From Pseudomonas sp. ACM7 (GTDB lineage Bacteria; Pseudomonadota; Gammaproteobacteria; Pseudomonadales; Pseudomonadaceae): a stretch of 18,641 nt of DNA. The DNA is taken from the NCBI RefSeq assembly GCF_004136015.1, contig NZ_CP024866.1, positions 1,153,044 to 1,171,684 of the forward strand, given 5' to 3'. The number at the start of each line of letters is the position of its first letter. Within the stretch, counting starts at the first letter, position 1. Position numbers and translations under genes: made by a program. The notes below the pieces were generated by a model. It was given only the letters and a program-made list of their open reading frames with translations. It had not been told where the DNA came from and did no database searches. Shown piece by piece: positions 1-6,875 of this stretch.

Positions 1-226
1 TTGCCGGATCGCTGTAGCCGAACCAATTCTGCATTAGATGAACCCGCAACATAGCCATCAACGGATACGCCGGACGGCCACCTTCGCCCTTCGGATAGTG
101 TGGCTCGATCAAGGCAATCAGGCCCTTCCAAGGCACCACCTGATCCATCTCGATCAGGAAGCGCTCGCGGCGGGTCTGCTTACGTTTTCCGGCATATTCG
201 GCATCGGCGAAGGACATCTGTTTCAT
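1..226 (-). CDS. IS5-family transposase, N-terminal part (runs off the left edge)
   Basis: The reverse strand from 226 downward encodes a protein starting MKQMSFADAEYAGKRKQTRR, followed by a segment with EMDQVVPWKGLIALIEPHYP, GGRPAYPLMAMLRVHLMQNW and FGYSDPA. This is the characteristic N-terminal (DUF772) region of IS5-family DDE transposases common in Pseudomonas. About 75 codons are visible without a stop; the catalytic DDE residues would lie outside the window. The start is the ATG at 226-224. The gene lies in the same orientation as edd-glk, just beyond the 3' end of glk. Family assignment is from recalled family features; the exact IS name cannot be given. Confidence 0.85.
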   Translation of the reverse strand, partial: MKQMSFADAEYAGKRKQTRRERFLIEMDQVVPWKGLIALIEPHYPKGEGGRPAYPLMAMLRVHLMQNWFGYSDPA

Positions 227-296
227 CGGGGTTCAACCGCTCAGTTTGTGCGAGGTGCGTATTTCACCAAATCTGGATGTCTTTTTCAGAGTTTCC
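1..296 (-). mobile_element. IS5-type insertion sequence, one end (partial)
   Basis: The non-coding stretch 227-296 upstream of the transposase start reads outward to an end which, on the minus strand, begins GGAAACTCTGAAAAAGACAT. This has the GGAA-CTCTGAA look of IS5-group termini. It is followed outside by CTAG at 297-300, which fits the YTAR target preference and 4-bp duplication of that group. The other end is not in the window, so the inverted repeat and target duplication cannot be confirmed; the boundary at 296 is inferred. Confidence 0.55.
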
Positions 297-334
297 CTAG
301 GGATAAATACACATTCTGAAAATGTAAGTAATCC

Positions 335-360
335 TGTGGGAGCGAGCTTGCTCGCGATGA
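335..360. repeat. REP element, GTGGGAGCGAGC family, single unit
   Basis: TGTGGGAGCGAGCTTGCTCG followed by CGATGA is the common REP unit of the P. fluorescens group, with the internal palindrome CGAGCTTGCTCG. The same unit recurs at 10180-10267 and 14512-14588. Here it is alone, squeezed between the IS end (296) and the glk stop (376-374). Confidence 0.85.
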
Positions 361-373
361 AGGCGACTCGGTC

Positions 374-1324
374 TTAGGCCTGGTCGAGCGCCACACCCGC
401 GCCCACAAGGCCGGAGTACGGCGCCGTCACCAGCCACACCGGGATGCCTTTGAAGTAATCGCTCATGCAACCCTTGTCGGCAAAGCATCGGGCAAAGCCG
501 CTTTCGATGAAGAAATCGGCGAACCGCGGAATCACTCCGCCCACGATGTACACGCCACCCCGCCCGCCCGTGGTCAGCACGTTGTTGCCGGCCACACGAC
601 CCAGCCAGCAGCAGAACTGCTCGAGCACTTCCAGGGCAATCGGATCACCCGCCAGACCGGCTGCGGTAATCGACTCGGGGGAATTCAGCACGGGTTCATG
701 ACCGTCCACTGCACAAATCGCCCGATAGACCCGCGGCAAACCGCTGCCGCTCAACGCCGTTTCAGCGCTGACATGGCCGATCTCATTGAAGATGTGCTGC
801 CACAGTTGAGTTTCCCGCGGACTGCTCAGCGGCAAATCGACGTGACCGCCCTCCCCCGGCAACGCGGCGAAACGACCTTCGCCGAGGTCGAGCAACGTGC
901 CGACGCCCAGGCCCGTCCCCGGACCGATCACCACCGCCGGCCGCAACGGTTCCGCCGTGCCTTCGCAGACCACCCGAAACTCGTCCGGCTGCAAACGGGT
1001 CATGCCCAGCGCCATCGCCGAGAAGTCGTTGACCAGCAACAGTTGATCCACCTGCAAGGTCTTGCAGAACCTCTTGCGGCTGAGTCGCCAGTGATTGTTG
1101 GTGAACTTGAATTCATCGCCGCTGACGGGGCCGGCCACCGACAGGCACACCGAACCGATCGAACCCGGTTCCAGGCCAAGCCCGCTCAGGTAGAGAGCAA
1201 TTGCCTCTTCCGGGCTGGCGTGGTCGGCCGTTGCCAGCACCTGGATCGATTCCAGCTGCTGGTTTTTCCACAACGCGAAACGTGCGTTGGTCCCACCGAT
1301 GTCACCGACCAAAGCCAGTTTCAA
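374..1324 (-). CDS. glk: Glucokinase
   Basis: ATP-dependent glucokinase (316 aa) of the bacterial Glk/ROK-related family. It phosphorylates cytoplasmic glucose to glucose-6-phosphate, feeding the Entner-Doudoroff pathway. Visible motifs: N-terminal phosphate-binding [12 protein letters not shown] (residues 8-19), SVAGPV, the catalytic-region sequence [23 protein letters not shown], and GEGGHVDLP. The start is TTG (1324-1322), because an in-frame TAA lies directly upstream. A GGAG sits 8 nt before it, and the TTG overlaps the edd stop in the 4-nt sequence TTGA, so translation is probably coupled to edd. The length is normal for the family. In P. putida this gene is followed by gltR/gltS; here an IS end lies 78 bp downstream. 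Confidence 0.95.
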   Translation of the reverse strand: MKLALVGDIGGTNARFALWKNQQLESIQVLATADHASPEEAIALYLSGLGLEPGSIGSVCLSVAGPVSGDEFKFTNNHWRLSRKRFCKTLQVDQLLLVNDFSAMALGMTRLQPDEFRVVCEGTAEPLRPAVVIGPGTGLGVGTLLDLGEGRFAALPGEGGHVDLPLSSPRETQLWQHIFNEIGHVSAETALSGSGLPRVYRAICAVDGHEPVLNSPESITAAGLAGDPIALEVLEQFCCWLGRVAGNNVLTTGGRGGVYIVGGVIPRFADFFIESGFARCFADKGCMSDYFKGIPVWLVTAPYSGLVGAGVALDQA

Positions 1325-3147
1325 TTAAGCGTCTCCAGGGCAGAAGTAAAGGCGCTGGCGCCCTGCTCCGCCGAGCTGAAGGCCATGCGCATGAAACCAA
1401 ACAGTTCGCGACCGCTGCCAATGTTATTGCCCAACAGGCCTTTGGCAGGTTCGCGCGCTGCGAATTCGTCGGCGTCCACCTTAAGCTCAAGAGTGCCTTT
1501 GACGCCATCGACGCGGATGATATCGCCCTCTTGCACCCGCGCCAAAGCGCCGCCCACATACGCTTCGGGGCTGACGTGAATCGCCGCCGGGATTTTCCCC
1601 GACGCACCGGACATACGCCCGTCGGTCACCAGCGCGACTTTGAAGCCGCGATCCTGCAGCACGCCGAGGAACGGCGTCATCTTGTGCAGCTCCGGCATGC
1701 CGTTGGAACGCGGGCCCTGGAAGCGCATCACCGCGACGAAATCCTTCTCGAGCAAACCGGCCTTGAATGCATCGGCCAGGTCCTGCTGATCCTGGAACAC
1801 CATGGCCGGTGCTTCGACGACCTGGTTTTCCAAAGCGACGGCGGACACTTTCATGACACCGCGGCCGAGGTTGCCTTCCATCACTCGCAAGCCGCCCTCT
1901 GGCGAGAATGCGCGAGCGACCGGACGCAGGATGGTTTCGTCGAGGCTTTCGATCGGGCCTTCGCGCCAGACCAGTTCGCCGTTTTCGAGGAACGGTTCCA
2001 TGGTGTAGCGGCTGAGGCCATGGCCCAAAACCGTGTTGACGTTTTCATGCAGCAACCCGGCTTCCAGCAATTCGCGGATCAGGAACGACATGCCGCCCGC
2101 CGCCTGGAAGTGGTTGATGTCGGCTTTGCCGTTCGGGTAGACGTGGCTCAGGGTCGGCACCACCTCGGAGAGGTCGGCCATGTCCTGCCAGGTCAATTGA
2201 ATGCCCGCCGCCATGGCGATCGCTGGCATGTGCAGCGTGTGGTTGGTCGAGCCGCCGGTGGCGTGCAACGCAACAATCGAGTTGACCAGCGAACGTTCGT
2301 CGACGATTTCGCCGATCGGCATGAAGTCGCCGCTCTGCTTGGTCAGACGCGTGACCTGATGCGCCGCTTCGCGGGTCAGGGCATCACGCAACGGGGTGTT
2401 CGGGTTGACGAAAGAGGCGCCCGGCAAGTGCAGGCCCATGACTTCCATCAACAACTGGTTGGTGTTGGCGGTGCCGTAAAAGGTGCAGGTACCCGGGCTG
2501 TGGTAGGACTTCATCTCCGATTCCAGCAGCTCTTCGCGGCTGGCCTTGCCTTCGGCATAGCGCTGGCGCACGTCGGCTTTCTGCTTGTTGGAAATGCCCG
2601 AGACCATCGGTCCGCCCGGGACGAAGATCGTCGGCAGATGACCGAAACGCAGCGCGCCCATCATCAGGCCCGGCACGATTTTGTCGCAGATGCCGAGCAT
2701 CAGCGCGCCATCGAACATGTTGTGGGACAGCGCCACGGCGGTGGACAGCGCAATCACTTCGCGGCTCGGCAGGCTCAGCTCCATGCCTGGCTCGCCCTGG
2801 GTCACGCCATCGCACATGGCCGGGGTGCCGCCGGCGAACTGGCCGACGGAGCCGATTTCACGCAGGGCCTTTTTGATCTGTTCAGGAAAGACTTCGTACG
2901 GCTGGTGCGCCGAGAGCATGTCGTTATAGGACGAAACAATCGCAATGTTGGCGGAGTTCATCATCCGCAGACTGTTCTTGTCGTCGGTGCCGCAACCGGC
3001 TACGCCGTGGGCGAAGTTGGCGCATTGCAGCTTGCCGCGCATGGGACCGTCGCTGGCAGCACCACGAATCAGTGCAAGGTAAGCCTCACGCGTGGCGCGG
3101 CTGCGGGCGATAAGCCGTTCGGTGACCTCAAGGACGCGGGGATGCAT
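1321..3147 (-). CDS. edd: Phosphogluconate dehydratase (Entner-Doudoroff)
   Basis: 6-phosphogluconate dehydratase (608 aa), an IlvD/Edd-family iron-sulfur enzyme that converts 6-phosphogluconate to 2-keto-3-deoxy-6-phosphogluconate (KDPG). Family signatures are clear: [20 protein letters not shown] (111-130), GICDKIVPG (152-160), and [20 protein letters not shown] further on. These supply the three cysteines expected to ligate the cluster. ATG start at 3147-3145 with GGAG 8 nt upstream. First gene of an edd-glk operon, with a TTGA stop/start overlap at the edd-glk junction. It diverges from gap across a region carrying HexR-type operators, consistent with KDPG-responsive control. Confidence 0.97.
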   Translation of the reverse strand: MHPRVLEVTERLIARSRATREAYLALIRGAASDGPMRGKLQCANFAHGVAGCGTDDKNSLRMMNSANIAIVSSYNDMLSAHQPYEVFPEQIKKALREIGSVGQFAGGTPAMCDGVTQGEPGMELSLPSREVIALSTAVALSHNMFDGALMLGICDKIVPGLMMGALRFGHLPTIFVPGGPMVSGISNKQKADVRQRYAEGKASREELLESEMKSYHSPGTCTFYGTANTNQLLMEVMGLHLPGASFVNPNTPLRDALTREAAHQVTRLTKQSGDFMPIGEIVDERSLVNSIVALHATGGSTNHTLHMPAIAMAAGIQLTWQDMADLSEVVPTLSHVYPNGKADINHFQAAGGMSFLIRELLEAGLLHENVNTVLGHGLSRYTMEPFLENGELVWREGPIESLDETILRPVARAFSPEGGLRVMEGNLGRGVMKVSAVALENQVVEAPAMVFQDQQDLADAFKAGLLEKDFVAVMRFQGPRSNGMPELHKMTPFLGVLQDRGFKVALVTDGRMSGASGKIPAAIHVSPEAYVGGALARVQEGDIIRVDGVKGTLELKVDADEFAAREPAKGLLGNNIGSGRELFGFMRMAFSSAEQGASAFTSALETLN

Positions 3148-3183
3148 GTTTAGAACTCCAGGCTAACGGATGTGGCGACCTGA

Positions 3184-3200
3184 TTGTCTATGCTGAACAA
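3184..3200. promoter_or_regulatory. Possible HexR-type half-site pair, TTGT-N9-ACAA
   Basis: Inverted TTGT and ACAA half-sites are separated by 9 nt, close to the edd start. The published HexR operator in P. putida is recalled as TTGT-N7/8-ACAA, so the 9-nt spacer makes this weaker than the other two. On the minus strand it would overlap a plausible edd -10 region. No convincing -35/-10 pair for edd could be fixed. Confidence 0.45.
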
Positions 3201-3267
3201 GAGCCGTTGTCGATGGGATGACAGACGGTTTTCTTGATCGGTCGGACCAGTTGATTCAGGTCACTCG

Positions 3268-3282
3268 TTGTAGATTGAACAA
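3268..3282. promoter_or_regulatory. HexR operator, TTGT-N7-ACAA (site 1)
   Basis: The sequence TTGTAGATTGAACAA is an exact match to the recalled HexR operator pattern. HexR is a KDPG-responsive repressor of edd, zwf and gap-1 in Pseudomonas. The site lies between the divergent edd and gap genes, 99 bp upstream of gap and 121 bp upstream of edd. Confidence 0.8.
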
Positions 3283-3302
3283 AATATTGCCATTAAAAAG
3301 GC

Positions 3303-3330
3303 TTGTTTTCTATTTTTATGCGAATAATCT
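3303..3330 (+). promoter_or_regulatory. Candidate sigma-70 promoter for gap
   Basis: TTGTTT at 3303-3308 and TAATCT at 3325-3330, spaced by 16 nt, sit in an AT-rich stretch just upstream of gap. They abut HexR site 2. Assigned by eye, so the exact hexamers are uncertain. Confidence 0.4.
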
Positions 3331-3344
3331 TGTAATTCCAACAA
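3330..3344. promoter_or_regulatory. HexR operator, TTGT-N7-ACAA (site 2, gap-proximal)
   Basis: The sequence TTGTAATTCCAACAA is a second exact match to TTGT-N7-ACAA. Its centre is 62 bp from that of site 1, close to six helical turns, so both sites should face the same side of the helix. It overlaps the 3' end of the proposed gap -10 and the likely start of transcription, a position suited to repression. Confidence 0.8.
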
Positions 3345-3367
3345 CAAAACGACGGCGGCCCTGTTAA

Positions 3368-4369
3368 ATGACTCTTCGAATCGCAATCAATGGTTTTGGC
3401 CGAATTGGCCGTAACGTCCTGCGCGCACTGTATACCCAAGGTTATCGCCAGGATCTGCAGATCGTTGCCATCAATGACCTGGGCGACAGCGCGATGAACG
3501 CTCATCTGCTCAAGTACGACACTGTTCACGGCACGTTCGATGCCGATGTCCAGCACGATCGGGAAAGCCTGACCGTCAACGGCGACCGTATTTCTGTCAG
3601 CGCCATTCGCAACCCGGCCGAACTACCGTGGGCTGCCGAGAAGATCGACGTCGTATTCGAATGCACCGGTTTGTTCACCGACCGCGACAAAGCCGCCGCG
3701 CATATTACGGCCGGCGCACGCAAAGTGATCATCTCGGCCCCGGCCAAAGGCGCCGACGCCACTGTGGTGTATGGCGTTAACCACGACATTCTGCGCCAAT
3801 CGCACCAGATCATTTCCAATGCTTCGTGCACCACCAACTGCCTGGCCCCGGTGGCTCAGGTGTTGCACCGCGAGCTGGGAATCGAAAGCGGTCTGATGAC
3901 CACTATTCACGCCTACACCAACGATCAGCACCTGACCGACGTCTATCATGTCGATCCGTATCGTGCGCGTTCGGCCACGCAGAACATGATCCCGAGCAAA
4001 ACCGGCGCGGCTGAAGCGGTCGGTCTTGTGCTGCCGGAACTGGCGGGCAAACTGACCGGTATGTCGGTACGCGTGCCGGTGATCAACGTGTCGCTGGTGG
4101 ACCTGACCGTGCAACTCAAGCGTGAAGCGTCGGCCGATGAAGTGAACGCACTGCTGAAAGAAGCCAGCCAGCACTCGAAAATTCTCGGTTACAACACCCT
4201 GCCGCTGGTCTCCAGCGACTTCAACCACAACCCGCTGTCGTCGATCTTTGACGCCAACCACACCAAGTCCAGCGGCAAGCTGCTCAAGGTGCTGGCCTGG
4301 TACGACAACGAATGGGGCTTCTCCAACCGCATGCTCGATAACTGCCTGGCGCTGTGCAACGCTGAATAA
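3368..4369 (+). CDS. gap: Glyceraldehyde-3-phosphate dehydrogenase, type I
   Basis: NAD-dependent phosphorylating GAPDH (333 aa), acting in the lower half of the Entner-Doudoroff/EMP route. Visible: the Rossmann start [15 protein letters not shown] (residues 8-22); the acidic residue after the second strand in AINDLGD, consistent with NAD specificity; the active-site motif [12 protein letters not shown] with catalytic Cys154; His181 in [10 protein letters not shown]; and the C-terminal [11 protein letters not shown]. The start at 3368 gives the canonical [11 protein letters not shown]; the ribosome-binding site upstream is weak. The gene diverges from edd-glk behind HexR-type sites and corresponds to gap-1 of P. 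putida. A REP pair that can form a strong hairpin follows. Confidence 0.96.
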   Translation: MTLRIAINGFGRIGRNVLRALYTQGYRQDLQIVAINDLGDSAMNAHLLKYDTVHGTFDADVQHDRESLTVNGDRISVSAIRNPAELPWAAEKIDVVFECTGLFTDRDKAAAHITAGARKVIISAPAKGADATVVYGVNHDILRQSHQIISNASCTTNCLAPVAQVLHRELGIESGLMTTIHAYTNDQHLTDVYHVDPYRARSATQNMIPSKTGAAEAVGLVLPELAGKLTGMSVRVPVINVSLVDLTVQLKREASADEVNALLKEASQHSKILGYNTLPLVSSDFNHNPLSSIFDANHTKSSGKLLKVLAWYDNEWGFSNRMLDNCLALCNAE

Positions 4370-4404
4370 ACCGATGACCACCGTAGGCGGCCCGAAGGTT
4401 CAAC

Positions 4405-4491
4405 GATCAAAAGATCGCAGCCTTCGGCAGCTACAGGTTTTGCGTCGCACCATGCCTTGTAGGAGCTGCCGAAGGCTGCGATCTTTTGATC
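4405..4491. repeat. REP pair (BIME), CTGCCGAAGGCTGCG family
   Basis: Two inverted REP units: the left arm at 4405-4432 and the right arm at 4464-4491 are exact reverse complements over 28 bp. They lie between gap and mgsA and could act as a transcriptional barrier or protect the 3' end of the gap mRNA. The same family recurs at 13036, 16044 and 17762. Confidence 0.9.
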
Positions 4492-4530
4492 TTCAGCGCC
4501 GACGGCGGATAAACGTCTGGAGCAGCACCG

Positions 4531-4995
4531 ATGATCGGTATCAGCTTTACGCAAAAGACCATGGCAGCGCGCAAGCGTATTGCCCTGGTCGCCCATGACC
4601 ACTGCAAGGTGTTTTTGCTGGACTGGGCCCAGCGGCAGAAAGACAGACTCGCACAGCATGAACTGGTCGCCACCGGCACCACCGGGTTGTTGTTGCAACA
4701 ACGCCTGAATTTGCCTGTGGAGAGCATGATTAGCGGTCCGTTGGGCGGCGACCAGCAACTCGGCGCGCGAATCGCCGAGCAGCGGGTCGACATGCTGGTG
4801 TTCTTCTGGGACCCGTTCGAACCACAGCCGCACGACCCGGACATCAAGGCGTTATTGCGCGTCGCGGCGGTCTGGAACATCCCCGTCGCCTGCAATGAAT
4901 GCAGCGCCGACTACCTGCTCAGCAGCCCGATGATGGAGCAGGCGCACGAACATCGGATCCCCGATTACGCGACCTATCTGCTGGGCCGCGCCTAG
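4531..4995 (+). CDS. mgsA: Methylglyoxal synthase
   Basis: Converts dihydroxyacetone phosphate to methylglyoxal and phosphate, a bypass that relieves sugar-phosphate build-up. The 154-aa protein aligns by eye along its whole length with E. coli MgsA (152 aa): RKRIALVAHDHCK (14-26), ATGTTG, MISGPLGGDQQLGA with the expected catalytic Asp74, and FFWDPFEPQPHDPDIKALLR. The ATG at 4531 has GGAG 8 nt upstream and is preferred over the internal ATG at 4561. It stands alone downstream of gap, separated by a REP pair, and is followed by the Fur-controlled sigma gene. Confidence 0.95.
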   Translation: MIGISFTQKTMAARKRIALVAHDHCKVFLLDWAQRQKDRLAQHELVATGTTGLLLQQRLNLPVESMISGPLGGDQQLGARIAEQRVDMLVFFWDPFEPQPHDPDIKALLRVAAVWNIPVACNECSADYLLSSPMMEQAHEHRIPDYATYLLGRA

Positions 4996-5013
4996 CCCTT
5001 CACAAATCAATAC

Positions 5014-5043
5014 TTGACCACTCGAGCGAATGATAAGCATTAT
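5014..5043 (+). promoter_or_regulatory. Candidate promoter of the ECF sigma gene
   Basis: TTGACC (5014-5019) and CATTAT (5038-5043) with an 18-nt spacer. The -10 lies inside the Fur palindrome, so Fur binding would block RNA polymerase. The hexamers were chosen by eye; the -35 is good and the -10 moderate. Confidence 0.45.
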
Positions 5044-5054
5044 CATTCGCTCGA
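5022..5054. promoter_or_regulatory. Fur box within a perfect 33-bp palindrome
   Basis: The core AATGATAAGCATTATCATT closely matches the 19-bp Fur consensus (GATAATGATAATCATTATC). It is embedded in a longer perfect inverted repeat: arms 5022-5036 and 5040-5054 around a 3-nt centre. It ends 19 bp before the sigma factor start codon. Iron-replete Fur would repress the sigma/anti-sigma pair. Confidence 0.9.
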
Positions 5055-5072
5055 AATGGATCAGGTTCTCCC

Positions 5073-5591
5073 GTGAGTCAATCTCGCTTCAATCACGTCT
5101 TCATCGCCCAGCGAGTCTCTCTGCTGCGCACATTGGAGCGGATGGTCAACAATCACAGCACCGCCGAAGACCTCCTGCAGGAGACCTACCTGCGAGTGAC
5201 CCGGGCGCTCAGTGAGCGGGCCATCGATCACCTTGAGCCCTTCGTTTTCCAGACCGCCCGCAACCTGGCACTGGACCATTTGCGTGCGCGGCGCATTCAG
5301 TCCCGCACGATGCTCGACGACGTGCCGCTGGACGTGGTGGAAAGCGTCGCCGCCCCCGCCAGCAGTGCCGAGGACGCCGCCCATGCCGAACAATTGCTCG
5401 AGCGTTTGAACGTGAGCCTCAATGAACTCAGCGCCCGTCAGCAGCAGATTTTCATCCTCAGTCGTCTGCACGGGCACAGCTATCTGGAGATCGCCGAGAA
5501 GCTCGGCGTGTCATTGAGCACCGTGCAAAAGGAGCTGAAACTGATCATGGCGATCTGCATCGGCGTGGCCGAACGGTTAAACGGCGACTGA
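5073..5591 (+). CDS. Iron-starvation ECF sigma factor (FecI family, HxuI-like)
   Basis: FecI-type sigma-70 family factor, 172 aa. Region 2 spans about residues 15-75 (AEDLLQETYLRV, FVFQTARNLALDHLRARR) and region 4 about 110-160 (LNELSARQQQIFILSRLHGHSYLEIAEKLGVSLSTVQKEL). It should direct RNA polymerase to the receptor and heme-oxygenase promoters when released by its FecR partner. The start is GTG at 5073, with AGG 7 nt upstream. The Fur box lies directly upstream, so it is expected to be made only under iron limitation. FecR-like and TonB receptor genes follow, which is the standard cell-surface signalling order; the closest recalled parallel is hxuIRA of P. aeruginosa, but the symbol is left open. 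Confidence 0.9.
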   Translation: MSQSRFNHVFIAQRVSLLRTLERMVNNHSTAEDLLQETYLRVTRALSERAIDHLEPFVFQTARNLALDHLRARRIQSRTMLDDVPLDVVESVAAPASSAEDAAHAEQLLERLNVSLNELSARQQQIFILSRLHGHSYLEIAEKLGVSLSTVQKELKLIMAICIGVAERLNGD

Positions 5592-5715
5592 ATCTGTAGG
5601 CTAATTCTCTATGTGTGAGGATGCCCTGCACTGACTATCGGGCTTTGCTACCCTTGCCCCACTTTCAAGCTTCACTAAAAAAACAGCGGTGCCAAGACAC
5701 TGCCGAGGAAACACC

Positions 5716-6696
5716 GTGACGGACACACTTCCAGTGCCTCCCCCCGCCCCCCCTCCGCCCTCCCCGGCGCGGGACCCCGCAAGCGCGATGGACCAGGCCC
5801 TGGACTGGCTGATCGTGCTGGACAGTCCGAGCGAGGAACAAACCCGACAGTTTCACGACTGGCTGGCCGCCGATCCGCTGCATGCCGAGGCGTTCGCCAA
5901 AGCTCAGGCGATCTGGGAGGGCCCGCAAGTCGTGCAATGCGCGCAGAGCCTGGCCGCCCGGCCGCCGAAAGTGGCCGTCCTGTCGCGCCTGCGACCGCAC
6001 TGGAAACCCTTGGCCACCGCCGCCGTGCTGATCCTCGGTTTGTTCAGTTTCAGCAATCTGCCGATTCGCCTGCAGGCTGATCACCTGACGGTGGTCGGTG
6101 AACGCCAGCGGCTGCAACTGGAGGATGGCTCGAAGGTCCTGCTCAATACCAACTCGGCCTTCTCCAGCACCATCAACGATCAACAGCGCGTTGCCCGTTT
6201 GTATCAAGGCGAGGCGTTTTTCGAGGTACCGGCCAATCGCGGCCAGCCGCTGGAAATCGACGCCGGGCCGGTCAAGGCCAGCGTGCGGGACACCGCGTTT
6301 GCGGTGCGCTATCTGGACGGCGTGGCACAGGTTCGAGTACAGCGTGGGGATGTCGACTTGCGAGCGACCCGCGACGACGCGCGAATTCGCTTGTCCGCCG
6401 GAGAAAGCATCCGCATCGGCCCCAACGGTTTCGATCGCCCCGACAGACTCGATGCCGCGACCGACCTGGCGTGGGTCCAGGGTCGACTGGTGTTTGAAAA
6501 CTGCCCGCTGAGCCAAGTGCTGGCGGAGCTGCGTCGTTACTATCCCGGCTGGATCATCAACAACAACGAGCAGTTAGCCGACATCGCCGTCACCGGCAAT
6601 TACCGCCTCGACCAGCCGTTGGACGTGGTCCGCTCGCTTGCCCACATCACCTCGGCGCGGCTCCAGGAATTCCCGGCGCTGGTGATTCTGAACTAG
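5716..6696 (+). CDS. FecR-family anti-sigma factor / signal transducer (HxuR-like)
   Basis: Single-pass inner-membrane regulator (326 aa) that holds the ECF sigma and relays receptor occupancy. Domain order: a proline-rich N-terminal tail (residues 7-17); the cytoplasmic anti-sigma domain (about 24-70: AMDQALDWLIVLDSPSEE, FHDWLAADPLHAEAF); one membrane segment (about 97-112, LATAAVLILGLFSF); then a periplasmic FecR domain (GERQRLQLEDGSKVLLNTNS, RLYQGEAFFEVPA) and a C-terminal STN-like part. The GTG at 5716 is preferred over the GTG at 5689 because GAGG lies 7 nt upstream and the protein then starts at MTDTLP. The gap to the sigma gene is 124 bp. The stop codon lies inside a perfect 28-bp hairpin arm. 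Confidence 0.9.
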   Translation: MTDTLPVPPPAPPPPSPARDPASAMDQALDWLIVLDSPSEEQTRQFHDWLAADPLHAEAFAKAQAIWEGPQVVQCAQSLAARPPKVAVLSRLRPHWKPLATAAVLILGLFSFSNLPIRLQADHLTVVGERQRLQLEDGSKVLLNTNSAFSSTINDQQRVARLYQGEAFFEVPANRGQPLEIDAGPVKASVRDTAFAVRYLDGVAQVRVQRGDVDLRATRDDARIRLSAGESIRIGPNGFDRPDRLDAATDLAWVQGRLVFENCPLSQVLAELRRYYPGWIINNNEQLADIAVTGNYRLDQPLDVVRSLAHITSARLQEFPALVILN

Positions 6697-6753
6697 GGGG
6701 CGTTCTCAATTAGTTTCCCCGCGGTGGGGAAACTAATTGAGAACGCCCCCTAG
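6693..6753. terminator. Perfect 28-bp inverted repeat with 5-nt loop, spanning the fecR-like stop
   Basis: Arms 6693-6720 and 6726-6753 are exact reverse complements with loop GCGGT. The left arm begins with CTAG and contains the fecR-like stop codon (6694-6696). The hairpin would be extremely stable and most likely ends or attenuates the sigma/anti-sigma transcript before the receptor gene. The next T-run (6764-6768) starts 11 nt after the stem, which is further than in a standard intrinsic terminator. Confidence 0.7.
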
Positions 6754-6763
6754 ATGAGAATTA

Positions 6764-6799
6764 TTTTTACTCGATAGCCAAACCCCGTACGTCTCGTTA
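6764..6799 (+). promoter_or_regulatory. Candidate ECF-sigma promoter of the receptor gene
   Basis: TTTTTACT (6764-6771), an 18-nt spacer, then CGTCTCGTTA (6790-6799). The identical blocks with identical spacing recur before the heme oxygenase gene (9489-9524). The position, 77 bp upstream of the receptor start codon, and the sharing between two genes of the same cassette suggest the -35 and -10 elements of the neighbouring FecI-type sigma. Confidence 0.7.
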
Positions 6800-6875
6800 T
6801 AGCCAATGCAATTGATTCGCATCTCCGGATGCCAATCAGCACCTATAAAGATTCGTGCGACACGGAGCGCTATCG

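Noticed and set aside
38..319. 93-codon plus-strand frame at the left edge
   Set aside because: Antisense to the transposase N-terminus, which matches the IS5 family.
1201..3153. 650-codon open frame antisense to edd
   Set aside because: Shadow of edd; His/Arg/Gln-rich product without recognisable domains.
6855..6875. GTG start 21 nt before the receptor ATG
   Set aside because: The ATG at 6876 has GGAG at ideal spacing and gives a better signal peptide.
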